A stretch of 12,561 nt of DNA from Xanthobacteraceae bacterium (GTDB taxonomy: Bacteria > Pseudomonadota > Alphaproteobacteria > Rhizobiales > Xanthobacteraceae): assembly GCA_030648135.1 (NCBI GenBank), contig JAUSIF010000326.1, positions 1 to 12,561 of the forward strand. The letters are read 5' to 3'. How positions within the stretch are numbered: position 1 is the stretch's first letter; each line of letters opens with the position of its first letter. Made by a program: the position numbers and the translations under genes. Shown in pieces: positions 1 through 6,213 of this stretch. The notes below the pieces were generated by a model. It was not told where the DNA came from, made no database searches, and saw only the letters and a list, made by a program, of their open reading frames with translations.

Positions 1-72
1 GGGAGCGATGAAGACGCGTGCTTATACGCGATTTTGCTCTCGAAGCAAGGCGGGGAACGGGGCGGCCCCACG

Positions 73-102
73 CTTGACAGGGTCGATCGGCGCGGGGTTT
101 CT
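73..102 (+). promoter_or_regulatory. Possible sigma-70 promoter upstream of fabD
   Basis: A perfect -35-type hexamer TTGACA lies at 74-79, preceded by C as in the rhizobial CTTGAC form. At 17 bp spacing the -10 position (97-102) reads GTTTCT, a poor match. The site lies about 30 bp before the fabD start, which suits a short leader. Only the -35 half is convincing, so the start of transcription is an inference. The rest of positions 1-130 shows no gene with recognisable similarity. Confidence 0.35.
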
Positions 103-118
103 CTCCGCCGGTGCATTC

Positions 119-123
119 GGGAG
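119..123 (+). promoter_or_regulatory. Ribosome binding site fixing the fabD start
   Basis: GGGAG ends 7 bases before the ATG at 131. This supports that start over the in-frame ATG at 8, where a similar GGGAG (1-5) is only 2 bases away, too close for normal use. Confidence 0.6.
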
Positions 124-130
124 CGCTGTT

Positions 131-1072
131 ATGACCACCGCATTCACCTTTCCGGGACAAGGCAGCCAGGCGGTCGGCATGGGGAAGAGCCTGGCCGCGG
201 CGTTCCCGGCGGCGAAGGCCGTGTTCGACGAGGTCGATGCGGCGCTTTCCGACAAGCTCTCGGCGATCATGTGGGAGGGCCCCGCCGACAAGCTGACGCT
301 GACCGAGAACACCCAGCCCGCGCTGATGGCGGTCTCGCTCGCAGCGATCCGCGTGCTGGAAGCCGAAGCCGGCCTCGATCTCGCCCGCGACGCCGCCTTC
401 GTCGCCGGCCATTCGCTTGGCGAATATTCCGCGCTCGCCGCCGCGGGTTCGCTCAGTATCGCCGACACCGCGCGGCTGGTGCGCATTCGCGGACGCACCA
501 TGCAGCAGGCGGTGCCGGTCGGGCAGGGCGCCATGGCCGCGCTCTTGGGATTGGAAATCGAGGCGGTGAAAACTCTGGCGGCGGAAGCGGCACAAGGCGA
601 GGTGTGCGAGACGGCGAACGACAATGCGCCCGGGCAAATCGTGGTCTCCGGGGCCAAGGCTGCGGTCGAGCGCGCGGTCGAGCTCGCCAAAGCCAAGGGC
701 GCGCGCGCCATGATGCTGCCGGTGTCCGCCCCCTTCCATTGCGCCCTGATGCAGCCCGCGGCCGAGGCCATGCGCGAGGCGCTGGCGAAAGTCGCCGTGC
801 GCGCGCCGAAAGTTCCGCTTATCGCCAATGTGACGGCGCAGCCGGTGACCGATCCCGCCGAGATCGTGCGCGGCCTGATCGCGCAGGTGACCGGCACGGT
901 GCGCTGGCGCGAGTCGATCGGCTATCTTGCCGCGCACGGGGTCGACCGCCTGGTCGAAATCGGCTCCGGCAAGGTGCTTACCGGCCTCGCCAAGCGCATC
1001 GCCAAGGAATTGAACGCCGTCGCCATCGGCACGCCCGATGACATTGCCGCCTACAAGGCGCGGAAAACCTGA
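131..1072 (+). CDS. fabD: Malonyl-CoA:ACP S-malonyltransferase FabD
   Basis: Cytoplasmic enzyme that moves the malonyl group from malonyl-CoA to holo-ACP, supplying the extender unit for type II fatty acid synthesis. The 313-residue product matches the usual FabD length. It starts with the FPGQGSQ oxyanion-hole motif (residues 7-13), carries the nucleophile Ser95 in GHSLGEYSA, Arg120 in the RIRGR segment that binds the malonyl carboxylate, and the catalytic His203 in SAPFHCALM. The frame is open upstream to position 8, but those 41 residues precede the point where every FabD begins and resemble no domain, so the ATG at 131 is preferred. It is first in the cluster, 26 bp before fabG. Family and start are both secure. 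Confidence 0.98.
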   Translation: MTTAFTFPGQGSQAVGMGKSLAAAFPAAKAVFDEVDAALSDKLSAIMWEGPADKLTLTENTQPALMAVSLAAIRVLEAEAGLDLARDAAFVAGHSLGEYSALAAAGSLSIADTARLVRIRGRTMQQAVPVGQGAMAALLGLEIEAVKTLAAEAAQGEVCETANDNAPGQIVVSGAKAAVERAVELAKAKGARAMMLPVSAPFHCALMQPAAEAMREALAKVAVRAPKVPLIANVTAQPVTDPAEIVRGLIAQVTGTVRWRESIGYLAAHGVDRLVEIGSGKVLTGLAKRIAKELNAVAIGTPDDIAAYKARKT

Positions 1073-1098
1073 TAGGAAGGCGGGACGGGGATAGAGGC

Positions 1099-1836
1099 AT
1101 GTTCGATCTCACCGGCAAGACCGCGCTCGTCACCGGGGCGAGCGGATCCATCGGCGGCGGCATCGCGCGGGCGCTGCACCAGCAGGGCGCCACGGTCGCG
1201 ATCTCGGGCACGCGCCGCGACGCGCTCGATGCGCTCGCGGGCGCGCTCGGCGCGCGCGTGCACGTGTTGCCGTGCAATCTCGCCAAGGCCGAGGAGGTGG
1301 AAGCGCTCGTCCCCGCCGCCGAGAAGGCGATGGAGAAAGTCGACATCCTGGTGAACAATGCCGGGCTCAACCGCGACGCCTTGTTCGTGCGCCTCAAGGA
1401 CGAGGACTGGGACCAGGTCATCGCGGTGAATCTCACTGCGGCGTTTCGCCTCGCGCGCGCGGCGGTGTTTCCGATGATGCGCCGCCGCTATGGCCGTATC
1501 ATCGGCATCACCTCGATCGTGGGTGTCACTGGCAATCCCGGGCAAGGCAATTACACCGCCGCCAAGGCCGGCTTGATCGGCATGACCAAGTCGCTCGCGC
1601 TCGAGGTCGCGAGCCGCAATGTGACCGTGAACTGCGTGGCGCCCGGCTTCATCAAGAGCCCGATGACCGACGCGCTCAACGAGAAAATCCGCACAGCGAT
1701 CCTGGAACGGGTTCCGGCGAGGCGGCTGGGCCTGCCCGAAGACGTGGCCGTGGCCATCGTTTTTCTCGCCTCCGACGAAGCCGCCTATGTCACCGGCCAG
1801 ACCCTGCACGTCAACGGGGGCATGGCCATGATCTGA
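1099..1836 (+). CDS. fabG: 3-oxoacyl-[ACP] reductase FabG
   Basis: NADPH-dependent short-chain dehydrogenase that performs the first reduction of each fatty-acid elongation cycle (3-oxoacyl-ACP to 3-hydroxyacyl-ACP). The 245 residues form one Rossmann domain: the cofactor motif TGASGSIG is at 12-19, NNAG at 86-89, and the catalytic tetrad is Asn111, Ser139, Tyr152 and Lys156, each one residue later than in E. coli FabG. The C-terminal segment VTGQTLHVNGGMAMI is typical of FabG. It starts 26 bp after fabD with purine-rich sequence (GGGG at 1087-1090, GAGG at 1094-1097) before the ATG, and is probably co-transcribed with it. Many paralogous SDR enzymes exist, but this sequence and its place between fabD and acpP make the housekeeping FabG the clear reading. 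Confidence 0.98.
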   Translation: MFDLTGKTALVTGASGSIGGGIARALHQQGATVAISGTRRDALDALAGALGARVHVLPCNLAKAEEVEALVPAAEKAMEKVDILVNNAGLNRDALFVRLKDEDWDQVIAVNLTAAFRLARAAVFPMMRRRYGRIIGITSIVGVTGNPGQGNYTAAKAGLIGMTKSLALEVASRNVTVNCVAPGFIKSPMTDALNEKIRTAILERVPARRLGLPEDVAVAIVFLASDEAAYVTGQTLHVNGGMAMI

Positions 1837-2073
1837 GGCGCGCCAAGGGGTTGCGGGCGGTCCGATGGCTGGTCAAGGCTTTTGAAGTATGGTAACTCCC
1901 GCAGACTTCGATGGGGCGAGGCGAGGCTCGTATCCGACGCGCCGATTTCCGATCAGCGCGTTAAAGTCGTGGCCCGCCGCAGTCAAATAACGTAGGCTGC
2001 AAACAACGTAGGCTGAGCTCGCACAAATCCCGCGCGATGAACCATAACAACCGGACCGACCTAGGGTGGACCG
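1837..2073 (+). promoter_or_regulatory. Intergenic region fabG-acpP, probable acpP control region
   Basis: This 237-bp gap is the longest non-coding stretch of the window. It holds no convincing open frame. Its second half (about 1980-2050) is less GC-rich than the surroundings, has a tandem repeat at 1985-2015, and a TATAAC-like CATAAC at 2043-2048 without a good -35 partner. An own promoter for acpP is expected, because ACP is needed in far greater amounts than the enzymes beside it, but I could not place its hexamers with confidence. AGGGTGGA just before the acpP ATG serves as ribosome binding site. Confidence 0.4.
1985..2015 (+). repeat. Tandem 15-bp direct repeat upstream of acpP
   Basis: AAATAACGTAGGCTG (1985-1999) and AAACAACGTAGGCTG (2001-2015) differ at one base and are separated by one base, giving a 16-bp period. 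The copies lie 59-89 bases before the acpP start. A repeat with this spacing could bind a regulator dimer or two protomers, or could simply be a local duplication; the sequence alone does not decide. Confidence 0.75.
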
Positions 2074-2310
2074 ATGAGTGACATAGCCGAGCGGGTCAAG
2101 AAAATCGTCGTCGAACACCTGGGCGTCGAACCCGACAAGGTGAACGATAAGGCGAGTTTCATTGACGATCTGGGTGCCGACAGCCTGGATACGGTCGAGC
2201 TGGTCATGGCCTTCGAGGAAGAATTCAGCTGCGAGATCCCGGACGATGCCGCGGAGACCATCCTGACCGTCGGAGACGCCATCAAGTTTCTCGAGAAGAA
2301 AGCGGCCTGA
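2074..2310 (+). CDS. acpP: Acyl carrier protein AcpP
   Basis: Small acidic cytoplasmic carrier of growing acyl chains. The 78-residue product is a single four-helix ACP domain with the DSL motif at 36-38; Ser37 is the site where holo-ACP synthase attaches 4'-phosphopantetheine. It carries the acidic helix II face (DSLDTVELVMAFEEEF) that docks to FabD, FabG and FabF encoded on either side. It also supplies acyl chains for lipid A and phospholipids. The start is supported by AGGG 7 bases upstream (2063-2066) and by normal ACP length. The gene is isolated by long spacers on both sides, unlike fabD-fabG, which suggests its own promoter and separate mRNA processing (inference). Confidence 0.99.
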   Translation: MSDIAERVKKIVVEHLGVEPDKVNDKASFIDDLGADSLDTVELVMAFEEEFSCEIPDDAAETILTVGDAIKFLEKKAA

Positions 2311-2323
2311 CTTCAGGTCAGGC
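2305..2323 (+). other. Hairpin across the acpP stop codon
   Basis: GCCTGAC (2305-2311) and GTCAGGC (2317-2323) form a perfect 7-bp stem with a TTCAG loop, and the TGA stop lies in the left arm. No T-run follows, so it is not a classical intrinsic terminator. It may protect the acpP 3' end or slow read-through into fabF. Confidence 0.5.
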
Positions 2324-2325
2324 AC

Positions 2326-2377
2326 TAGCGCGCGATCAGCAAAAGTGGGTACCGGTTTTGCGTCCGATCGCGCGCTA
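2326..2377 (+). repeat. Palindromic intergenic repeat, copy 1
   Basis: Perfect 12-bp inverted arms TAGCGCGCGATC (2326-2337) and GATCGCGCGCTA (2366-2377) enclose 28 bases with an inner stem GCAAAA (2339-2344) / TTTTGC (2356-2361) around GTGGGTACCGG. The core resembles the abundant AACCGGTTTCCACTTTT-type intergenic repeats that I recall from Bradyrhizobium, Rhodopseudomonas and Nitrobacter genomes. It lies in the opposite orientation to copy 2, 12 bases downstream. Confidence 0.8.
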
Positions 2378-2388
2378 ACTTATTCATC

Positions 2389-2441
2389 TGGCGCATGATC
2401 TTATCGGTGAACCGGTTTCCACTTCGCCGGATCATGCGCTA
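2389..2441 (-). repeat. Palindromic intergenic repeat, copy 2 (inverted)
   Basis: Arms GCGCATGATC (2391-2400) and GATCATGCGC (2430-2439) flank a 29-base loop with the core AACCGGTTTCCACTT, which reads as the reverse complement of the core of copy 1 with a few changes. Together the copies form an imperfect inverted repeat of about 52-base arms that could fold as two separate hairpins or one long one in the acpP-fabF transcript. Confidence 0.8.
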
Positions 2442-2482
2442 GAGGCGAACCCGATCCAAGCCGGCGGTGAACACCGGCACCC

Positions 2483-2487
2483 GGAGG
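2483..2487 (+). promoter_or_regulatory. Strong ribosome binding site of fabF
   Basis: GGAGG ends 5 bases before the ATG at 2493 and fixes that start. It is the strongest Shine-Dalgarno sequence of the plus-strand cluster, which fits a gene that cannot rely on translational coupling to acpP 182 bp upstream. Confidence 0.75.
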
Positions 2488-2492
2488 TACGG

Positions 2493-3758
2493 ATGCGGCG
2501 GGTCGTCTTGACAGGTGTGGGTATGGTGACGCCGCTCGGCGCGGGCGTCGAGACGACCTGGAAGAAAATCCTCGACGGCAACAGCGGCGCGCGCAGGATC
2601 GAGAGCTTCGAGGTCTCCGACCTGCCTTGCCAGATCGCCTGCCAGATCCCGCGCGGCGACGGCTCCAACGGCTCCTTCAACCCCGACCAGTGGATGGAGC
2701 CCAAGGAGCAGCGCAAGGTCGACGACTTCATCATTTTTGCCATGGCCGCGGCGACGCAGGCGCTCGACGACGCCGGCTGGCATCCCCAGAGCTACCAGGA
2801 CCAAACCAGCACCGGCGTGCTGATCGGCTCCGGCATCGGCGGCATCGAAGGCATCGCCGAGACCGCGATCGTGCTCAAGGAAAGAGGCCCGCGCCGGGTC
2901 TCGCCGTTCTTCATTCCGGGCCGGCTGATCAATCTCGCCTCCGGACACGTCTCCATCGCGCACCAGCTCAAGGGTCCCAATCACGCCGTCGTCACCGCCT
3001 GTTCGACCGGAGCGCACGCGATCGGCGATGCCGGCCGGCTGATCGCGCTCGGCGATGCCGACGTAATGGTCGCGGGCGGCGCCGAGTCGCCGGTCAACCG
3101 CCTCTCGGTCGCGGGTTTTTGCGCCTGCAAGGCGCTCTCGACCTCGTTCAACGATGCGCCGGAGAAAGCCTCGCGCCCCTACGACCGCGACCGTGACGGA
3201 TTCGTCATGGGCGAGGGCGCCGGCGTGGTCGTGCTCGAGGAACTGGAACACGCGCGTGCGCGCGGCGCCAAAATCTATGCCGAGCTCATCGGCTACGGTC
3301 TCTCGGGCGATGCCTTCCATATCACCGCGCCGGCCATGGACGGCGACGGGGCGTTGCGTTGCATGACCGCGGCGCTGCGGCGGGCCGGCATCACGCCCGC
3401 CGAAATCGACTATATCAATGCCCACGGCACCTCGACCCCGCTCGGCGACGAGATCGAGCTCGGCGCGGTGCAGCGGCTCGCTGGCAATGCGGTAGGGAAA
3501 ATTTCCATGTCCTCCACCAAGTCGGAAATCGGCCATCTGTTGGGCGCGGCCGGCGCGGTCGAGGCGATCTTCTCGGTGCTCGCGATCCGCGATCAGATCG
3601 CCCCGCCCACCATCAATCTCGACAACCCGTCGATCGAGTCACCGATCGACCTGGTACCGCACAAGGCGGCCAAGCGGCCGATCGAAGTCGTGCTCTCGAA
3701 CTCGTTCGGCTTCGGCGGCACCAACGCCTCGCTGGTGTTCCGGCGCGCGCAAAAGTGA
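2493..3758 (+). CDS. fabF: 3-oxoacyl-[ACP] synthase II FabF
   Basis: Condensing enzyme (KAS II) that joins acyl-ACP and malonyl-ACP with loss of CO2 in each elongation round and extends unsaturated chains. The 421-residue product is slightly longer than E. coli FabF (413). It shows the Cys-His-His triad: Cys170 in TACSTGAHAIGDA, His311 in NAHGTSTPLGD and His348 in SSTKSEIGHLLGAAGA, with the conserved Lys343 before the last histidine. The C-terminal SNSFGFGGTNASLVF motif is intact. It starts behind a strong GGAGG and is followed after 125 bp by mltG. The paralogous FabB is less likely given the Thr/Gly-rich FabF motifs and the location after acpP. Confidence 0.98.
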   Translation: MRRVVLTGVGMVTPLGAGVETTWKKILDGNSGARRIESFEVSDLPCQIACQIPRGDGSNGSFNPDQWMEPKEQRKVDDFIIFAMAAATQALDDAGWHPQSYQDQTSTGVLIGSGIGGIEGIAETAIVLKERGPRRVSPFFIPGRLINLASGHVSIAHQLKGPNHAVVTACSTGAHAIGDAGRLIALGDADVMVAGGAESPVNRLSVAGFCACKALSTSFNDAPEKASRPYDRDRDGFVMGEGAGVVVLEELEHARARGAKIYAELIGYGLSGDAFHITAPAMDGDGALRCMTAALRRAGITPAEIDYINAHGTSTPLGDEIELGAVQRLAGNAVGKISMSSTKSEIGHLLGAAGAVEAIFSVLAIRDQIAPPTINLDNPSIESPIDLVPHKAAKRPIEVVLSNSFGFGGTNASLVFRRAQK

Positions 3759-3832
3759 ATCGACCGGGCTTCGCGCTTTCGCCATATTTCCGCCTAGGCT
3801 CGGCCGGCGGCACTGCCCGTAACTCGCCACCC

Positions 3833-3849
3833 GCGAATTCGTGATTCGC
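3833..3849 (+). other. Small inverted repeat between fabF and mltG
   Basis: GCGAAT (3833-3838) and ATTCGC (3844-3849) form a 6-bp stem with a 5-base loop in the 125-bp spacer. No T-run follows, so it is not a clear terminator. Nothing else in this spacer is recognisable. Confidence 0.3.
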
Positions 3850-3883
3850 AGGATCCCTACAACAAGACGAGAATGAGAGTGTG

Positions 3884-5233
3884 ATGTCCGGCGATCCATC
3901 GAAACCCAAGGGTCCGGAGAACTCCGATCCATCGGGCGCTGAACAGCGCCCCTTTCTGCACCCGCGCAGTCCCCGGCAGGCGATCCTGGCCGAGCAGATG
4001 CCGCCGCCGCCCTCGCGCCGCGCGCGCCATCCGCTGGTGGTGGCGGGAAATGCGATCTTCACCGGCCTGTTTCTGCTGATTCTGGCCGCCGGCGCCGGCC
4101 TCTATATCGGCCTGCTCAAGTTCGAGGCGCCCGGGCCGCTCGAGCACGAGCGCACCGTGGTGATCCCGCGCGGCCAGGGCATCCGCGAGATCGCCGAAGT
4201 CCTGCGCCGCGAGGGCGTGATCAACAATCCGCTGCTGTTCGTCGGCGGCGCAATGGTGCTGCGCGCGACCAACGAGCTCAAGGCCGGCGAATATCTGTTC
4301 GAGCGCCACGCCAGCCTGCGCGATGTGATGGAAACGATCATCGAGGGCAGATCGATCCAGCACCAGGTGACCATACCCGAAGGCCTCACCAGCGAGCAGA
4401 TCATCCAGAAAATCAACGAGGCGGATCTGCTCACCGGTCTCGTTCGCGAGATTCCGCGCGAAGGCACGCTATTGCCGGAAACCTACAAGGTCACGCGCGG
4501 CACCACGCGCGAGCAGCTGGTGGCCCGCATGGCCGCCTCCCATCGCCGCCTCGTCAACGAGGTCTGGGAGCGGCGCGCCGCCGATTTGCCGCTGAAGTCG
4601 CCGGAGCAGCTCATCACGCTCGCCGCAATCGTCGAGAAAGAGACCGGCAAGGCCGATGAACGCCCGCGCGTCGCCGCCGTCTTCATCAACCGGCTCAATC
4701 GGCGGATGAAGCTGCAGTCCGACCCCACCATCATCTACGGTCTGGTCGGCGGCAAGGGCACGCTCGGGCGGCCGCTGCAGCGCGAGGACGTGGATCGGCC
4801 GACGCCCTACAACACCTATATCATCGACGGCCTGCCGCCCGGGCCGATCGCCAATCCGGGCCGCGCCTCGCTCGAAGCGGTGGCCAATCCCTCGCGCACC
4901 AAGGAAATCTATTTCGTCGCCGACGGCTCAGGCGGCCACATCTTCGCCGAGACCTACGACCAGCACATGAAGAATGTGGCGAACTGGCGCGAACATCAGA
5001 AGGAACAGGCGGCCGCCGCCAAGCAGGAATCCGCGCCCGCGGCCGCTCCAGCACCTGCCGCGCCCGCATCCGCTCCACCGTCGCCGCCCAATGCCGCACC
5101 GTCTTCCAACGGGAACGCTTCCGGGGCGGCGAAGAATCAACCAGCCAAGGCTCAGAAGGCGGCGAAGTCTCCAGCCAAGGGCCCGAGCACGAAACAATCC
5201 CCCGCCGCAGCCGATAAAAGCGGTCAGCAATAG
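3884..5233 (+). CDS. mltG: Endolytic murein transglycosylase MltG
   Basis: Inner-membrane lytic transglycosylase (YceG family) that cleaves nascent glycan strands and so sets their length during peptidoglycan synthesis. The 449-residue product has a Pro-rich cytoplasmic head (1-50), one membrane segment at about 51-78, then the periplasmic part with a LysM-like subdomain (about 90-125) and the YceG catalytic domain. The hallmark AAIVEKETGKADERP contains the catalytic glutamate (EKET, Glu251/Glu253), followed by VFINRL and SDPTIIYG. Residues from about 370 to the end form a low-complexity Ala/Pro/Lys tail absent from E. coli MltG. A GTG at 3881 immediately precedes the ATG at 3884; the ATG is preferred, with GAGAG 4 bases upstream. 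Position after fabF is common in alphaproteobacteria. Confidence 0.96.
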   Translation: MSGDPSKPKGPENSDPSGAEQRPFLHPRSPRQAILAEQMPPPPSRRARHPLVVAGNAIFTGLFLLILAAGAGLYIGLLKFEAPGPLEHERTVVIPRGQGIREIAEVLRREGVINNPLLFVGGAMVLRATNELKAGEYLFERHASLRDVMETIIEGRSIQHQVTIPEGLTSEQIIQKINEADLLTGLVREIPREGTLLPETYKVTRGTTREQLVARMAASHRRLVNEVWERRAADLPLKSPEQLITLAAIVEKETGKADERPRVAAVFINRLNRRMKLQSDPTIIYGLVGGKGTLGRPLQREDVDRPTPYNTYIIDGLPPGPIANPGRASLEAVANPSRTKEIYFVADGSGGHIFAETYDQHMKNVANWREHQKEQAAAAKQESAPAAAPAPAAPASAPPSPPNAAPSSNGNASGAAKNQPAKAQKAAKSPAKGPSTKQSPAAADKSGQQ

Positions 5234-5253
5234 CACTCTCGCAGCGACGCGGA

Positions 5254-5282
5254 CTTGAGGGTATGCGCCCGTGCGGCTAGGG
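5254..5282 (+). promoter_or_regulatory. Possible weak promoter upstream of yicC
   Basis: CTTGAG (5254-5259), 17 bp, then CTAGGG (5277-5282) resembles the rhizobial CTTGAC-N17-CTATAT pattern: five of six at -35, three of six at -10. It sits in the 92-bp gap between mltG and yicC, about 44 bases before the yicC start. It might drive yicC-gmk, but chance matches are common at this quality. Confidence 0.25.
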
Positions 5283-5325
5283 TCCGTGCTGGTTTTCAGG
5301 CCGCGCTCTAGCCGGATCTCCCTCG

Positions 5326-6213
5326 ATGTCGCTTGCGAGCATGACCGGATTCGCCCGCGCCCAGGGGGTGGCCGGCGCCTATGGCTGGGCCTGGGAGCTG
5401 AAATCCGTCAATGCCAAGGGTCTCGATCTCAGGCTGCGGCTGCCGCCGGGCTGGGACGCCGTCGAAGCGGCGCTGCGCGTGAGCGCCGCACGCATGCTGG
5501 TGCGCGGAAATATCTCCGCCACGCTCGATGTCACCCGCAACGGTGCGGCACCGGCCGTGCGCGTCAACGAGGAAGTGCTCGCCGCCGTCCTCGCAACCTT
5601 TCGTTCCATCGCCAAACGGATCGACGCGCAGCCGCCGAGCCTCGACGGCATCCTCGGGCTCAAGGGCGTGATCGAGATCGTCGAGGCCGAGGAGAGCGAG
5701 GAGGAGCGCCGCCAGGCCGAGCAGGCGGCGGTCAAGGGCTTCGAACAGGCGCTCGCCGAACTGGTGGCGGCGCGCCAGCGCGAGGGCGAAGCGCTCGCGC
5801 GCGTGCTCATGCAGCGCATCGAACAGATCGCCAAGCTCACCGCCGCGGCCGAGGCTTCGCCCGCGCGCAAGCCCGCGGCGATTCGCGCGCGCTTGGCCGA
5901 ACAGCTGCGCGCGATTCTCGACACCGGCGAGAAGTTCGATTCCGACCGGCTGCATCAGGAGGCCATGCTGCTCGCCGCCAAGGCCGACGTGCGCGAGGAG
6001 ATCGACCGCCTGGCGGCGCACGTGGAAGCGGCGCGCGAGCTGATCGGAACAGGCGGCGCGGTCGGCCGCCGGCTCGATTTCCTCGCCCAGGAATTCAACC
6101 GCGAGGCCAATACGCTGTGCGCCAAGGCCAACGATGTGACGCTCACCGCGATCGGGCTCGATCTCAAGGCGGTGGTCGACCAGTTCCGCGAGCAGGTGCA
6201 GAATCTCGAATGA
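5326..6213 (+). CDS. yicC: YicC/YloC family endoribonuclease
   Basis: The 295-residue product matches the YicC/YloC family end to end: it opens with SMTGFARAQG (residues 5-14), has the YicC-like N-terminal domain over roughly the first half, a charged Glu/Arg-rich helical middle, and closes with the family's C-terminal block (REANTLCAKANDVTLTAIGL, then VVDQFREQVQNLE). Family members in E. coli and Bacillus are reported endoribonucleases, with YicC linked to decay of the small RNA RyhB; the target in this organism is unknown. The ATG at 5326 gives the usual short lead before MTGFAR, although its ribosome binding site is poor. Its stop overlaps the gmk start (ATGA), so the two are probably translationally coupled. 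yicC next to gmk is widely conserved. Confidence 0.96.
   Translation: MSLASMTGFARAQGVAGAYGWAWELKSVNAKGLDLRLRLPPGWDAVEAALRVSAARMLVRGNISATLDVTRNGAAPAVRVNEEVLAAVLATFRSIAKRIDAQPPSLDGILGLKGVIEIVEAEESEEERRQAEQAAVKGFEQALAELVAARQREGEALARVLMQRIEQIAKLTAAAEASPARKPAAIRARLAEQLRAILDTGEKFDSDRLHQEAMLLAAKADVREEIDRLAAHVEAARELIGTGGAVGRRLDFLAQEFNREANTLCAKANDVTLTAIGLDLKAVVDQFREQVQNLE

Noticed and set aside
34..48. TTGCT/AGCAA inverted repeat near the left edge
   Set aside because: Only 5 bp of stem with no T-run or nearby conserved motif; expected by chance.
8..130. N-terminal extension of FabD by 41 residues from the ATG at 8
   Set aside because: The extension has no FabD similarity, and a well-spaced GGGAG precedes the ATG at 131, where the family normally starts.
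1837..2073. Possible small gene or small RNA between fabG and acpP
   Set aside because: No frame with plausible start, ribosome binding site and non-shadow composition was found, and no terminator-like hairpin with a T-run marks an RNA gene.
2439..3536. Minus-strand 365-codon open frame opposite fabF
   Set aside because: Composition is that of an antisense shadow, it extends into the palindromic repeat region, and FabF with intact active site occupies the other strand.
5271..6209. Open frame in the gmk frame running through all of yicC (566 codons in total)
   Set aside because: Its product is Arg/Gly/Ala-rich low-complexity sequence typical of an alternative frame of a GC-rich gene; only the part after 6210 resembles a known protein.
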